Of a DNA stretch of 64,000 bases, positions 53,883 to 62,884 are shown in pieces. The DNA is from Balanoglossus misakiensis (lineage: Eukaryota > Hemichordata). Numbering within the stretch: position 1 is the first letter of the stretch; each line of letters starts with the position of its first letter. A model generated the notes under the pieces. The model worked only from the letters and a program-made list of their open reading frames with translations. It was not told where the DNA came from and made no database searches. The DNA lies in NCBI GenBank assembly GCA_040954595.2, contig CM082583.2:1116001-1180000 (forward strand), written 5' to 3'. The position numbers and the translations under genes were made by a program.

Positions 53883-54552
53883 AATAATAATAATATAATT
53901 TATTTGTATAGCGTCAGTATCCACAAAAAAAAATGTGATCAATGACGCTTAAAGCAAAAGTACAATACAACAAATGGCTAAAAAACAGATTTAAAAAGTA
54001 AAGTTTTAACATTTGATTTAAAAACAGATAAGTCTGGTGCCTGGGGAATGGTGAGTGGAAGATTATTCCAAAGAATTGGAGCAGCAACAGTAAAAGCACG
54101 ATCACCATAACTCTTGGTTCGTGATCGAACAGGGCAGAGTTTGAACTGATCAGCTGACCTTAAATTGCGACATGGAACATATAGATTAGTCATGCTAGAA
54201 AGATAGATTGGACCAAGTTTATGAATGGATTTAAAAATGAGAACTAACATCTTAAAAACAATACGCTCTGTAACAGGTAGCCAGTGCAACTGATACAAAA
54301 TTGGAGTGATGTGACAGGTGATTTTAGAACGAGTTACAATTCTAGCAGCAATATTCTGAACGCGTTGGATACGGTTGATTGAAAACTTCGGGAGCCCAAA
54401 TAAAAGTGAATTACATGAATCAATTCGAGACGTAATGAATGCATTAACTAATTGCTCTGTAGCTGAATGAGATAAATATTTGCGGATAAGCGCAATGCGA
54501 CGTAAATGAAAAGTGGCAGAGCGGCAGATCTGTCCAATATGTGGCTTCATTG
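53883..54552 (-). mobile_element. 5'-truncated LINE fragment, copy 3
   Basis: Third copy at the same site. It differs from copy 1 by a few bases, for example FGLPKF in place of FGLPKY and VNAFIT in place of VHAFIT, and it keeps the TAG stop. Like the others it lacks catalytic motifs and cannot move by itself. Confidence 0.88.
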
Positions 54553-56118
54553 TTACAAGAGAACGACACTTCATGCTCCATAATATTTCCGAAAATGAAG
54601 AAAAGAGTTAATTTTTTATGATTTTTTAAAATTTTACCATTTTTGTCAAAATATGGCCAAAATGGCTCTTTTTTCTTGAATTCCGTCAATATCTCTGCAT
54701 TTTTGGAGTGGTCGAAACTTTTAACATACAATCAACATGTCATATATGATCGGGGCACCAAATTCGAAGAACAAAGGTTTTTTTATTTTTTTTTATAAAA
54801 ATGACATTTTCAAGGAAAATTTGGTAAAACGCAATTTTGTCTGCAGTGAGCCAAATTAGACGGTCTTTTGTGGAATTTGTATCGATATATACATACGAAG
54901 AGCATTCTATACTCCATCAGATTTCCGAAAATGTAGAAAAGGGTATTTTTTGTAATTTTGAAAAATTTTCCATTTTGACCAAATTGTGGCTAAAATTGTT
55001 ATTTTCGTGTTGAATGCCGCCAGTGTCACTGCTTTTAAAAGTCATAAAAACTTTTAACATACAAGCCATTCTTTATATATGATCAGGTCACCGAATTAAA
55101 AAAATAAAGAATGTTTTGCCTAAAAATGACCTTTTAGGTGCAAAAACGAATAAAACGTAATTTTGTATTAAATCAGTTCATTCAGAGTGCATTTTTTATA
55201 ATCAGCACCATTTTTACATATAATGGAAATTTCATACATCATCAGATATCCAAATATGAAAAAATGATTTAGATTTTAGATGATTGTCCAAAATTAGCTG
55301 ATATCTAATAAATGTAGTATTGAACCGTTCTGTTTCCCCCCCCCCCTATATTATATGCGGTACGCCGATGTCAGCTTACCCGTCAGTACTGCAGGCCGTG
55401 CCCCCAACTAACGTCGGTGTTTGTAACGCCCTGGTTAAATTCGGGCTTTCTCTATAAATTGACAGGCAATAATGCAGTCCTACCCGAACAAATGTCGAGT
55501 GTTGACCCGCTGTGACTTTCCCTCTTCGGTTTGCCCGACTTAGCCAACGTCTTTGTACTAGAGTGTCGGGTCTTTTGCAGAGCCAGGCCGAAGGAAATCC
55601 GACTTGATCACCGTTGCTAACGAACGCTAGTGTCTGTCATGGTGTGCCGGGGTTTTAGTCGAGCCAGGCCGTAGGAGATCTGCCTTGATCATCGTGGTCA
55701 ATGTACGCGTGTTTCCGCTCTAAAGTGCCGGGGCTTCAGCTAAACCAGGCCGTAGGAAATCCGACGTAATCACCGTTGATAACTTACGCCAGTCTGTGTC
55801 ATATAGAGCCGGTTCACCAGCCGAGTCACGCCGTAGGAAATCTGACTTGATCAACGTGGTCAATGTACGCCTGTTTCTGCTCTAGAGTGCCGGGGCTTCA
55901 GCTGAGCCAGGCCGTAGGAAACCCGACGTGATTACCGTTGTTAACTTACGACAGTCTGTGTCCTATATATAGTGCCGGGGCATCAGCCGTGCCAGGCCGA
56001 AGTAAATGTTAGTCGATCAACGTGGTCTCTGTACGCGTGTTTCTGCTCTAGAGTGTCAGGGCTTTAGCAAAGCCATGCCGTAGGAAATCTGACTTGATCA
56101 ACGTTGCTAACGAACGCT

Positions 56119-56305
56119 CAATATTTTTAAGCGTAATTTAAAAACATACCTTTTTACTCGGTTTTATGTGTAACGTGTTCGATTGTGTCATTTTAACTAT
56201 TTTTACCAGCCTTGTATTTTTTAATCTACTGTTTTAGCTGTGCACAATGCGCTGAGACGTATGTGTTGCGCATTTTAAACAATTCTTAATAATAATAATA
56301 ATAAT
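56119..56305 (+). mobile_element. Short LINE 3' tail with 6-bp target duplication
   Basis: A 187-bp plus-strand insertion in an 81-bp module of unit 27. It begins with the end of a LINE ORF (FKRNLKTYLFTRFYV then TAA at about 56170), continues through a 3' UTR and ends in (TAA)n. AACGCT occurs at 56113-56118 and again at 56306-56311, whereas uninterrupted units have it once, so this is a clean target-site duplication. It differs in sequence and orientation from the copies at 48421, 51156 and 53883, so it is a separate CR1/L2-like insertion. Confidence 0.88.
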
Positions 56306-56630
56306 AACGCTAGTGTCTGTCATAGTGTGCCGGGGTTTTAGTCGAGCCAAGCCGTAGGAGATCAGACTTGATCAACGTGGTCTCTGTACGCGTGTTTCTG
56401 CTCTAGAGTGCCGGGGCTTTATCCAACCCATGCCGTAGAAAATCTGACTTGATCACCGTTGCTAACGTACGCTAGTGTCTGTCATATTGTGACGGAGATT
56501 TAGCCGAGCCAGGCCGTAGAAAAATCGACTTGTTCAACGTTACCAGTGTGCAACTGTTTCTGCTCTAGAGTGTCAGGGTTTTAGCCGACTTATGCTGTAG
56601 GAAATCTGAGTTGATGACGGGAATTCAATG

Positions 56631-58690
56631 TTAGAAAACCCGTGTGGAAAGTATCTCTACCCGTTTGAAACTAAGAAAAGAATTTATTCTTATTTATTTT
56701 GTAAAAAAGACAATTTTTCGAAAAAAAGTCGAAAAATTGCAATTTTGTCTTGGGTGATTCAAATTATACCGCCTTTTCTGGAATTTGCAGCACTTTTTAC
56801 AAGAGAACGACACTTCATGCTCCATAATATTTCCGAAAATGAAGAAAAGAGTTTATTTTTTATGATTTTTTAAAAATGTACCATTTTGTCAAAATATGGC
56901 CAAAATGGCTATTTTTTCTTGAATTCCGTCAATATCTCAGCATTTTTGGAGTGGTCGAAAGTTTTAACATACAATCAACATGTCATATATGATCAGGGCA
57001 CCAAATTCGAAGAACGAAGGTTTTTTTATTTTATTTTTCTAAAAATGACATTTTCAAGAAAAATTTGGTAAAACGCAATTTTGTCTGCAGTGAGCCAAAT
57101 TAGACGGTCTTTTGTGGAATTTGTATCGATATATACATACGAAGAGCATTCTATACTCCATCAGATTTCCGAAAATGTAGAAAACAGGTATTTTTTGTAA
57201 TTTTCAAAAATTTACCATTTTGACCAAATTATGGCTAAAATTGTTATTTTCGTGTTGAATGCCGCCAGTGTCACTGCTTTTAAAAGTCATGAAAACTTTT
57301 AACATACAAGCAATTGTTTATATATGATCAGGTCACCGAATTAAAAAAAATAAAGAATGTTTGGCCTAAAAATGACCTTTTTGGCGCAAAAACGAATAAA
57401 ACGCAATTTTGTATTAAATAACCTCATTCAGAGTGCATTTTTTTATAATCAGCACCATTTTTACATATAATGGAAATTTCATACATCACCAGATATCCAA
57501 ATATGAAAAAATGATTTAGATTTTAGATGATTGTCCAAAATTAGCTGATATCTAATTAATGTAGTATTGAACCGTTCTGTTCCCCCCCCCCCCCTCCCCT
57601 AAATTATATGCGGTACGCCGATGTCAGCTTACCCGGCAGTACTGCAGGCCGTGCCCCCACCTAACGTCGGTGTTTGAAACGCCCTGGTTAAATTCGGGCT
57701 TTCTCTATAAATTGACAGGCAATAATGCAGTCCTACCCGAACAAATGTCGAGTGTTGACACGCTGTGACTTTCCCTCTTCGGTTTGCACGACTTAGCCGA
57801 CGTCTTTGTACTAGAGTGTCGGGTCTTTTGCAGAGCCAGGCCGAAGGAAATCCGACTTGATCACCGTTGCTAACGAACGCTAGTGTCTGTCATGGTGTGC
57901 CGGGGTTTTAGTCGAGCCAGGCCGTAGGAGATCTGACTTGATCATCGTGGTCAATGTACGCGTGTTTCCGCTCTAAAGTGCCGGGGCTTCAGCTAAACCA
58001 GGCCGTAGGAAATCCGACGTAATCACCGTTGATAACTTACGCCAGTCTGTGTCATATAGAGCCGGTGCACCAGCCGAGTCACGCCGTAGGAAATCTGACT
58101 TGATCAACGTGGTCAATGTACGCCTGTTTCTGCTCTAGAGTGCCGGGGCTTCAGCTGAGCCAGGCCGTAGGAAACCCGACGTGATTACAGTTGTTAACTT
58201 ACGCCAGTCTGTGTCCTATATATAGTGCCGGGGCATCAGCCGTGCCAGGCCGAAGGAAATGTGAGTAGATCAACGTGGTCTCTGTACGCGTGTTTCTGCT
58301 CTAGAGTGTCAGGGCTTTAGCAAAGCCATGCCGTAGGAAATCTGACTTGATCAACGTTGCTAGCGAACGCTAGTGTCTGTCATAGTGTGCCGGGGTTTTA
58401 GTCGAGCCAAGCCGTAGGAGATCAGACTTGATCAACGTGGTCTCTGTACGCGTGTTTCTGCTCTTGAGTGCCGGGGCTTTATCCAAGCCATGCCGTAGAA
58501 AATCTGACTTGATCACCGTTGCTAACGTACGCTAGTGTCTGTCATATTGTGACGGAGATTTAGCCGAGCCAGGCCGTAAAAAATCGACTTGTTCAACGTT
58601 ACCAGTGTGCAACTGTTTCTGCTCTAGAGTGTCAGGGTTTTAGCCGATTTATGCTGTAGGAAATCAGAGTTGATGAACGGGAATTCAATG
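56631..58690 (+). repeat. Satellite unit 28 (2060 bp)
   Basis: Complete unit with no LINE. It carries AAAAATTGCAATTTTG of the unit 18-23 lineage on the left and AATAACCTCATTCAG of units 24-26 on the right, so it looks recombinant. Confidence 0.9.
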
Positions 58691-60025
58691 TTAGAAAACC
58701 CGTGTGGAAAGTATCTCTACCCGTTTGAAACTAAGAAAAGAATTTATTCTTATTTATTTTGTAAAAAAGACAATTTTTCGAAACAAAAGCGAAAATGGTA
58801 ATTTTGTCTTGGGTGATTCAAATTATACCACCTTTTCTGGAATTTGCAGCACTTTTTACAAGAGAACGACACTTCATGCTCCATAATATTTCCGAAAATG
58901 AAGAAAAGAGTTAATTTTTTTAATATTTTTTAAAATTTTACCATTTTTGTCAAAATATGGTCAAAATGGCTATTTTTTCTTGAATTCCGTCAATATCTCT
59001 GCATTTTTGGAGTGGTCGAAAGTTTTAACATACAATCAACATGTCATATATGATCAGGGCACCAAATTCGAAGAACGAAGGTTTTTTTATTTTATTTTTC
59101 TAAAAATGACATTTTCAAGAAAAATTTGGTAAAACGCAATTTTGTCTGCAGTGAGCCAAATTAGACGGTCTTTTGTGGAATTTGTATCGATATATATATA
59201 CGAAGAGCATTCTATACTCCATCAGATTTCCGAAATTGTAGAAAACAGGTATTTTTTGTAATTTTCAAAAATTTACCATTTTGACCAAATTGTGGTTAAA
59301 ATTGTTATTTTCGTGTTGAATGCCGCCAGTGTCACTGCTTTTAAAAGTCATAACAACTTTTAACATGCAAGCAATTGCTTATATATGATCAGGCCACCGA
59401 ATTAAAAAAATAAAGAATGTTTTGCCTAAAAATGACCTTTTTGGTGCAAAAACGAATAAAACGCAATTTTGTATTAAATCAGCTCATTCAGAGTGCATTT
59501 TTTATAATCAGCACCATTTTTACATATATTGGAAATTTCATACATCATCAGATATCCAAATATGAAAAAATGATTTAGATTTTAGATGATTGTCCAGAAT
59601 TAGCTGATATCTAATAAATGTAGTATTGAACCGTTCTGTCCCCCCCCCCCCTACATTATATGCGGTACGCCGATGTCAGCTTACCCGGCAGTACTGCAGG
59701 CCGTGCCCCCAAATAACGTCGGTGTTTGAAACGCCCTGGTTAAATTCGGGCTTTCTCTATAAATTGACAGGCAATAATGCAGTCCTACCCGAACAAATGT
59801 CGAGTGTTGACCCGCTGTGACTTTCCCTCTTCGGTTTGCCCGACTTAGCCAACGTCTTTGTACTAATGTGTCGGGTCTTTTGCAGAGCCAGGCCGAAGGA
59901 AATCCGACTTGATCACCGTTGCTAACGAACGCTAGTGTCTGTCATGGTGTGCCGGGGTTTTAGTCGAGCCAGGCCGTAGGAGATCTGACTTGATCATCGT
60001 GGTCAATGTACGCGTGTTTCCGCTC
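58691..60025 (+). repeat. Satellite unit 29, truncated at array edge (1335 bp)
   Basis: It has the ACCACCTTTTC variant of the LINE-bearing units but an intact, empty target (CACTTTTTACAAGAGAACG near 58850). It stops inside module 2 after GTGTTTCCGCTC; the next bases are unrelated. Confidence 0.92.
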
Positions 60026-60060
60026 AGTAGTATAGGTTGGAGCCGTAGCACTCGGATTTG
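60026..60060. other. Short unique joint between satellite array and purine tract
   Basis: These 35 bp (AGTAGTATAGGTTGGAGCC onward) match neither the satellite nor the GGA tract. I see no target duplication or transposon end that would explain the switch. Confidence 0.5.
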
Positions 60061-60128
60061 GGGAGGAGGAGGAGCTGAGGAGCTGAGGAGGAGGAGCTGA
60101 GGAGGAGGAGGAGGAGGAGGAGGAGGAG

Positions 60129-60163
<35 letters not shown>

Positions 60164-60352
60164 GGAGGAGGAGGAGGAGGAGGAGGAGGAGGAGGAGGAG
60201 GAGGAGGAGGAGGAGGAGGAGGAGCTGAGGAGGAGGAGGAGGAGGAGGAGGAGGAGGAGGAGCTGAGGAGGAGGAGGAGGAGGAGGAGGCGGAGGAGGAG
60301 GAGGAGGAAGAGGAGGAAGAGGAGGAGGAGGAGGAGGAGGAAGAGGAGGAGG
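60061..60352 (+). repeat. GGA/GAG purine microsatellite
   Basis: About 97 imperfect GAG/GGA triplets, nearly pure purine on the plus strand, broken by a few GAGCTGAG and GGAAGAGG variants. Such tracts can form intramolecular triplexes and G-rich structures (family knowledge). Minus-strand reading gives meaningless poly-Pro/Ser/Leu frames in all three phases. Confidence 0.95.
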
Positions 60353-60443
60353 CAGACATGGTCCCCTAAGTTGGTGGAAAATTGAGATATGGCTAAGTAT
60401 ATATGGAACGTGCTTTGATTGGTGGACTTTCTGCAAAGCATGA
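60353..60443. other. Unique spacer with a CCAAT-type motif
   Basis: No gene seen. ATTGG (inverted CCAAT) lies at 60418-60422, about 240 bp before the TATA box, too far for confident assignment. Confidence 0.3.
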
Positions 60444-60640
60444 TGTTGGGAGGAGGCAGAGGAGGCAGAGGAGGCGATGAGAGGCGGAGGTGTATCACCC
60501 ATGAGGTAGACAACCCTAAATGTTGGGAGGAGGCAGAGGAGGCGATGAGAGGCGGAGGTGTATCACCCCCTAAGGTAAGGAACCCTAAATGTTGGGAGGA
60601 GGCGGAGGCGGAGGAGGCGGAGGAGGCGATGAGTGGTAGC
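60444..60640 (+). repeat. GGAGGC-rich minisatellite, about 2.5 copies of 69-77 bp
   Basis: TGTTGGGAGGAGGC recurs at 60444, 60521 and 60590. Each copy has a GGAGGCAGAGGAGGC core, then GGTGTATCACCC, then AACCCTAAA. The last copy is incomplete. It abuts the presumed promoter of the ANKRD9-like gene and could supply GC-box-like sites, but this is inference. Confidence 0.85.
60556..60586 (+). repeat. 31-bp inverted repeat, left copy
   Basis: Begins AGGTGTATCACCCCC and ends GGAACCCT. It matches the reverse complement of 63742-63772 at 30 of 31 positions. It lies within the minisatellite; the preceding minisatellite copy has only a diverged version. Confidence 0.85.
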
Positions 60641-60660
60641 CCTTTCCCTATTTGAGACTG

Positions 60661-60668
60661 TATAAAAG
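60661..60668 (+). promoter_or_regulatory. TATA box of the ANKRD9-like gene
   Basis: TATAAAAG, preceded and followed by GC-containing sequence, lies 116 bp before the chosen ATG. A start of transcription about 30 bp on, near 60690 (CGTTCTC), would give a 5' leader of roughly 85 nt. No expression evidence is available from sequence alone. Confidence 0.6.
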
Positions 60669-60711
60669 GCTAGCCCTGCATGACCATCGTTCTCTTGGGC
60701 GTATTGTGGAT

Positions 60712-60790
60712 ATGGTCAATGCGCATTTTTAACGAACATCGTCGAGATCAGAGGATTGCTTTCACGATTCGACCAAATGTCTTTTTATAA
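60712..60790 (+). promoter_or_regulatory. Two upstream AUGs in the 5' leader
   Basis: ATG at 60712 opens a six-codon frame ending at TAA 60730-60732. ATG at 60719 opens a 23-codon frame that overlaps the main start and ends at TAA 60788-60790. Both are out of frame with the ankyrin ORF and would be expected to lower its translation if the leader is transcribed as proposed. Confidence 0.4.
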
Positions 60791-61391
60791 CTTGCTAGTC
60801 ACCGCGATCAGAAAACACAAGCCACCAAAAAGGATAGAGAGAGTTCGGAAACGCGTTGTGTTCGACTGGGAGGAGAAGAGCGACGCCAGGTTTTTCACGC
60901 CGGCCGATGCGCTGGCACTGGCCGTTGAGTGCAACCATATCGACTACGTGGAATACCTTCTGGAATATCATCTGGCAGAGGCGCTGGATGTATCAAAACG
61001 ATGTTGCTCGCATCTCATTCTAGCTGTGAGGTGGGACAGACACCAGATTGTGGAGAAGATTCTCTTTTACGCGAGAAAGAAGTTCGACCACTGCAGGAGT
61101 GCCATCGACGAGAAACTGCAGCGTGAGGCGAATACTGCACAGAGCCGAGAGAATTATAGGGCGGAGGCCCCTCCGACATATGACTACAATGGCGACTGCT
61201 ATATCAACTGCAAAGGGTGTCGTTCGTTGGGATTTTCAAGAACGGCCGTCCATGTCGCTTGTGAGTTGGCCCACGTCGAATGCCTGAGAGCCCTGCTCAA
61301 GTACGGAGCGAACCCGGCAACCATGGATCTGGTGGGGAAAACGCCGCTGGAATACTGTCTGTTTCAAACGGGGCCGTCGTCGTCCGATTAG
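60777..61391 (+). pseudogene. ANKRD9-like ankyrin/SOCS-box gene, 5' part, cut off by transposon
   Basis: Encodes 204 residues from ATG 60777; an upstream in-frame TTG is not a credible eukaryotic start. The protein resembles vertebrate ANKRD9, a reported substrate receptor of Cullin-RING ubiquitin ligases linked to IMPDH2 turnover. Shared landmarks are FDWEEKSDARFFTPADAL (about 29-46, compare the FHWDE...YSPSEAL of ANKRD9), an ankyrin-like helix pair with LAVECNHIDYVEYLL (48-62), ILAVRWDRHQIVEKIL (81-96), and a clear ankyrin repeat TAVHVACELAHVECLRALL (156-174) followed by GKTPLEYCL. There is no signal peptide or membrane segment, so it should be cytosolic. The frame ends at a TAG formed by the last T of the target duplication and the AG of the inserted element. 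The SOCS box is therefore absent from this piece and lies at 62885-63171. It could still be expressed as a truncated, ligase-dead protein, or rescued if the element is spliced out. Confidence 0.82.
61387..61389. other. Target-site duplication ATT, left copy
   Basis: CCGATT precedes the element, ATTTGACC follows it at 62885, and the uninterrupted paralogous fragment reads CCGATTTGACC near 63536-63545. ATT is thus present once before and twice after insertion. Confidence 0.8.
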
Positions 61392-61735
61392 TCCTGTTTC
61401 ATAAGTCAGGTCCATGACATATGTACCGACATCTGTGATTGGTCCATCTGGTAATCTTAGGTCCACTTGAGGCACGGTGATTGGAGGGACCTTATGTGTT
61501 AGGTCTTATTATTATGTATTATTCACTAGACCTTGTAGGTTAGGTCTTATTACTATGTATTATTCACTTTACAGCTCCCTGATTGGTTAATGTGTAGGTC
61601 TGGTCCTCCAGTGTTCACTGCCTCATTATGCAGGACCTTGTAGGTTAGGTCTTATTAACATGCATTTATTCAATTTTCAGCTCCCTGATTGGTTAATGTG
61701 TAGGTCTCCAATTTTCACTGCCTCGTTATGCAAAG
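61390..61735 (+). repeat. Left terminal inverted repeat, about 346 bp
   Basis: Contains a tandemly repeated block of about 105 bp: CCTTGTAGGTTAGGTCTTATTA, then CAGCTCCCTGATTGGTTAA, then TTCACTGCCTC, seen at about 61531-61630 and 61632-61730. Several ATTGG motifs occur in it. It pairs with 62528-62884. Confidence 0.85.
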
Positions 61736-61868
61736 TCTTTTGTACTTTCTGAATACAGTTGTCGTATTCTGTCTGGCATGCTGCCTGTGCGTTGTCGAAG
61801 CTCGATCCCAGTGTATAAAGAAAGGCACTCATATAATGATTGGATTTAACCTTTCCTTCACTATTCAT
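61677..61868 (-). other. Small ORF of unknown meaning inside the transposon
   Basis: A 63-codon minus-strand frame starting at ATG 61868 (context GCCATGA) with residues such as SSFDNAQAACQTEYDNC. Its 3' end runs into the left inverted repeat. I recognise no family; it could be a remnant of a captured exon or chance. Confidence 0.2.
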
Positions 61869-62527
61869 GGCAGTTTTTTGTGATACTGTGAACTAGATAC
61901 TCGAAATAAAAATTGCCAGGAGAATTTTTTTATTTTATTTCCAGTGGCGGTTTGTTGAAATGGGCTAGTGTTTTGTTACGTAATGCTTTTCAGCGCATCA
62001 CTTCGTGTAACACCTGGCTGAATACGAAGTGTGTGCTATTCATTCGAGCAAACCAAAAATATCTTACAATAGAACTGTTTAGAATAGCATTGCATTTCTT
62101 TAATTGGGATACCTCATTAGTTGCTTTACAGGTATGATTACTTTTATTGTACTTCTTTCACGAAGCTGCACCGTCATAGTTCCATTTTTATGAAAACAAT
62201 ATACGAATGTATAAACGGACAACGTACTCCTTTTCACAACATCTACGTCAAAACAAATTTACTTTAAAATAGTAAAACAACAATAATAATATTGATGATG
62301 AGAAGTAGGAGGGTGATTTAAGAAAATATACAACTGTTAGCAAAAATGCTTAGATGTGTTAATCAGATTTTCAAAGTCCATCTAAAAATCATTTAATCTT
62401 TCCAGGGTGCAGTTTATGTTGGAGATAGTATCAGTCAGGCTATTTCTCAGAAAATTAATGAATGATCTGCGGACATCCCGAATAATGTGTTACCACAACG
62501 CTAGCCAGGAAGCACATGGGACATTTC
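61736..62527. other. Interior of the transposon
   Basis: AT-rich sequence without recognisable protein similarity. It contains AATAAA at 61905-61910, which could end transcripts coming from the ANKRD9-like promoter, and CAGGTATGA near 62130-62138 that resembles a splice donor. Confidence 0.5.
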
Positions 62528-62884
62528 ACAATGAGGCAGTGAACACTGGGAGACCAGACTGACACGTTAACCAATCAGGGAGCTGTATGGTGAATAAATA
62601 CATATTAATATGACCTAACCTACAAGGTCCTGTATTATGAGGCAGTGAACACATGGGGGACCAGACTGACACGTTAACCAATCAGGGAGCTGTAAAGCGA
62701 AAAATGCATAGTAATAAGACCTAACCTACAAGGTCTAGTGAATAATACATAATAATAAGACCTAACCTACAAGGTCCCTCCAATCAGCGTGCCGCAAGTG
62801 GACCTAAGAGAAGCGGATAAACCAATCATAACATGCAAAACATGTGTATAGGACGTGTAATGTAGGTCATTTTGAAACAGGACT
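62528..62884 (-). repeat. Right terminal inverted repeat, about 357 bp
   Basis: Reverse complement of the left arm, starting from AATGAGGCAGTG and ending at the terminal GAAACAGGACT. It has the same two internal repeats plus extra GACCTAACCTACAAGG copies. Moderate divergence from the left arm shows that the insertion is not brand new. Confidence 0.85.

Larger units (their letters stand above)
53716..56630 (+). repeat. Satellite unit 27 (2915 bp), carries LINE copy 3 and a second LINE tail
   Basis: Same LINE site as units 25 and 26, plus an independent insertion in module 7 at 56119. Its right half otherwise matches the older type, with CTCATTCAGAG-like TTCATTCAGAG and an uninterrupted C run. 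Confidence 0.92.
1..60025 (+). repeat. Tandem satellite array, 29 units of about 2.05 kb
   Basis: The whole region is a head-to-tail array. I set unit boundaries at the recurring TTAGAAAACCC that follows GGGAATTCAATG. Ordinary units are 2034-2060 bp. Shorter ones (1979, 1881-1888) and longer ones (2390, 2727-2915) are each explained by a specific deletion, module expansion or LINE insertion. Every unit has an AT-rich left half, a C-run, a short hinge and a GC-richer right half built of 81-bp modules. No ORF keeps its frame across units, so I read the array as non-coding. The left end lies outside the window and the right end is truncated inside module 2 of unit 29. Centromeric, subtelomeric or heterochromatic location is possible but not shown by the sequence. 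Confidence 0.97.
61390..62884. mobile_element. Foldback/MITE-like DNA transposon, 1495 bp, inside the ANKRD9-like gene
   Basis: The ends are AGTCCTGTTTC and GAAACAGGACT, perfect inverted repeats. Similarity continues inward for about 350 bp on each side. The interior of about 790 bp has no ORF resembling a transposase, so it is non-autonomous. A 3-bp target duplication is compatible with PIF/Harbinger or CACTA-type families, but neither the ATT target nor the termini fit those families' usual consensus (TWA target; CACTA start), so I leave the superfamily open. Insertion broke the coding frame between an Asp and a Leu codon. Confidence 0.85.

Noticed and set aside
48421-54552. Three independent LINE insertions
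   Set aside because: The truncation point, insertion base and orientation are identical in the three copies. One insertion followed by satellite amplification is simpler.
1-60025. Ribosomal intergenic spacer, because of its nested repeats
   Set aside because: No 18S, 5.8S, 28S or 5S sequence was noticed in 60 kb, and an intergenic spacer would be interrupted by coding units.
60024-60513. Minus-strand ORFs of 111-193 codons rich in Pro, Ser and Leu
   Set aside because: All are translations of the GGA/GAG microsatellite, open in every phase because the triplet repeat lacks stops.
60756-60776. An upstream TTG start adding seven residues to the ANKRD9-like protein
   Set aside because: TTG is not a usual start in animals, and an in-frame ATG follows at 60777.
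60929-61475. Alternative-frame ORFs overlapping the ANKRD9-like gene on both strands
   Set aside because: Shadows of a frame that has clear family similarity; none shows a domain.
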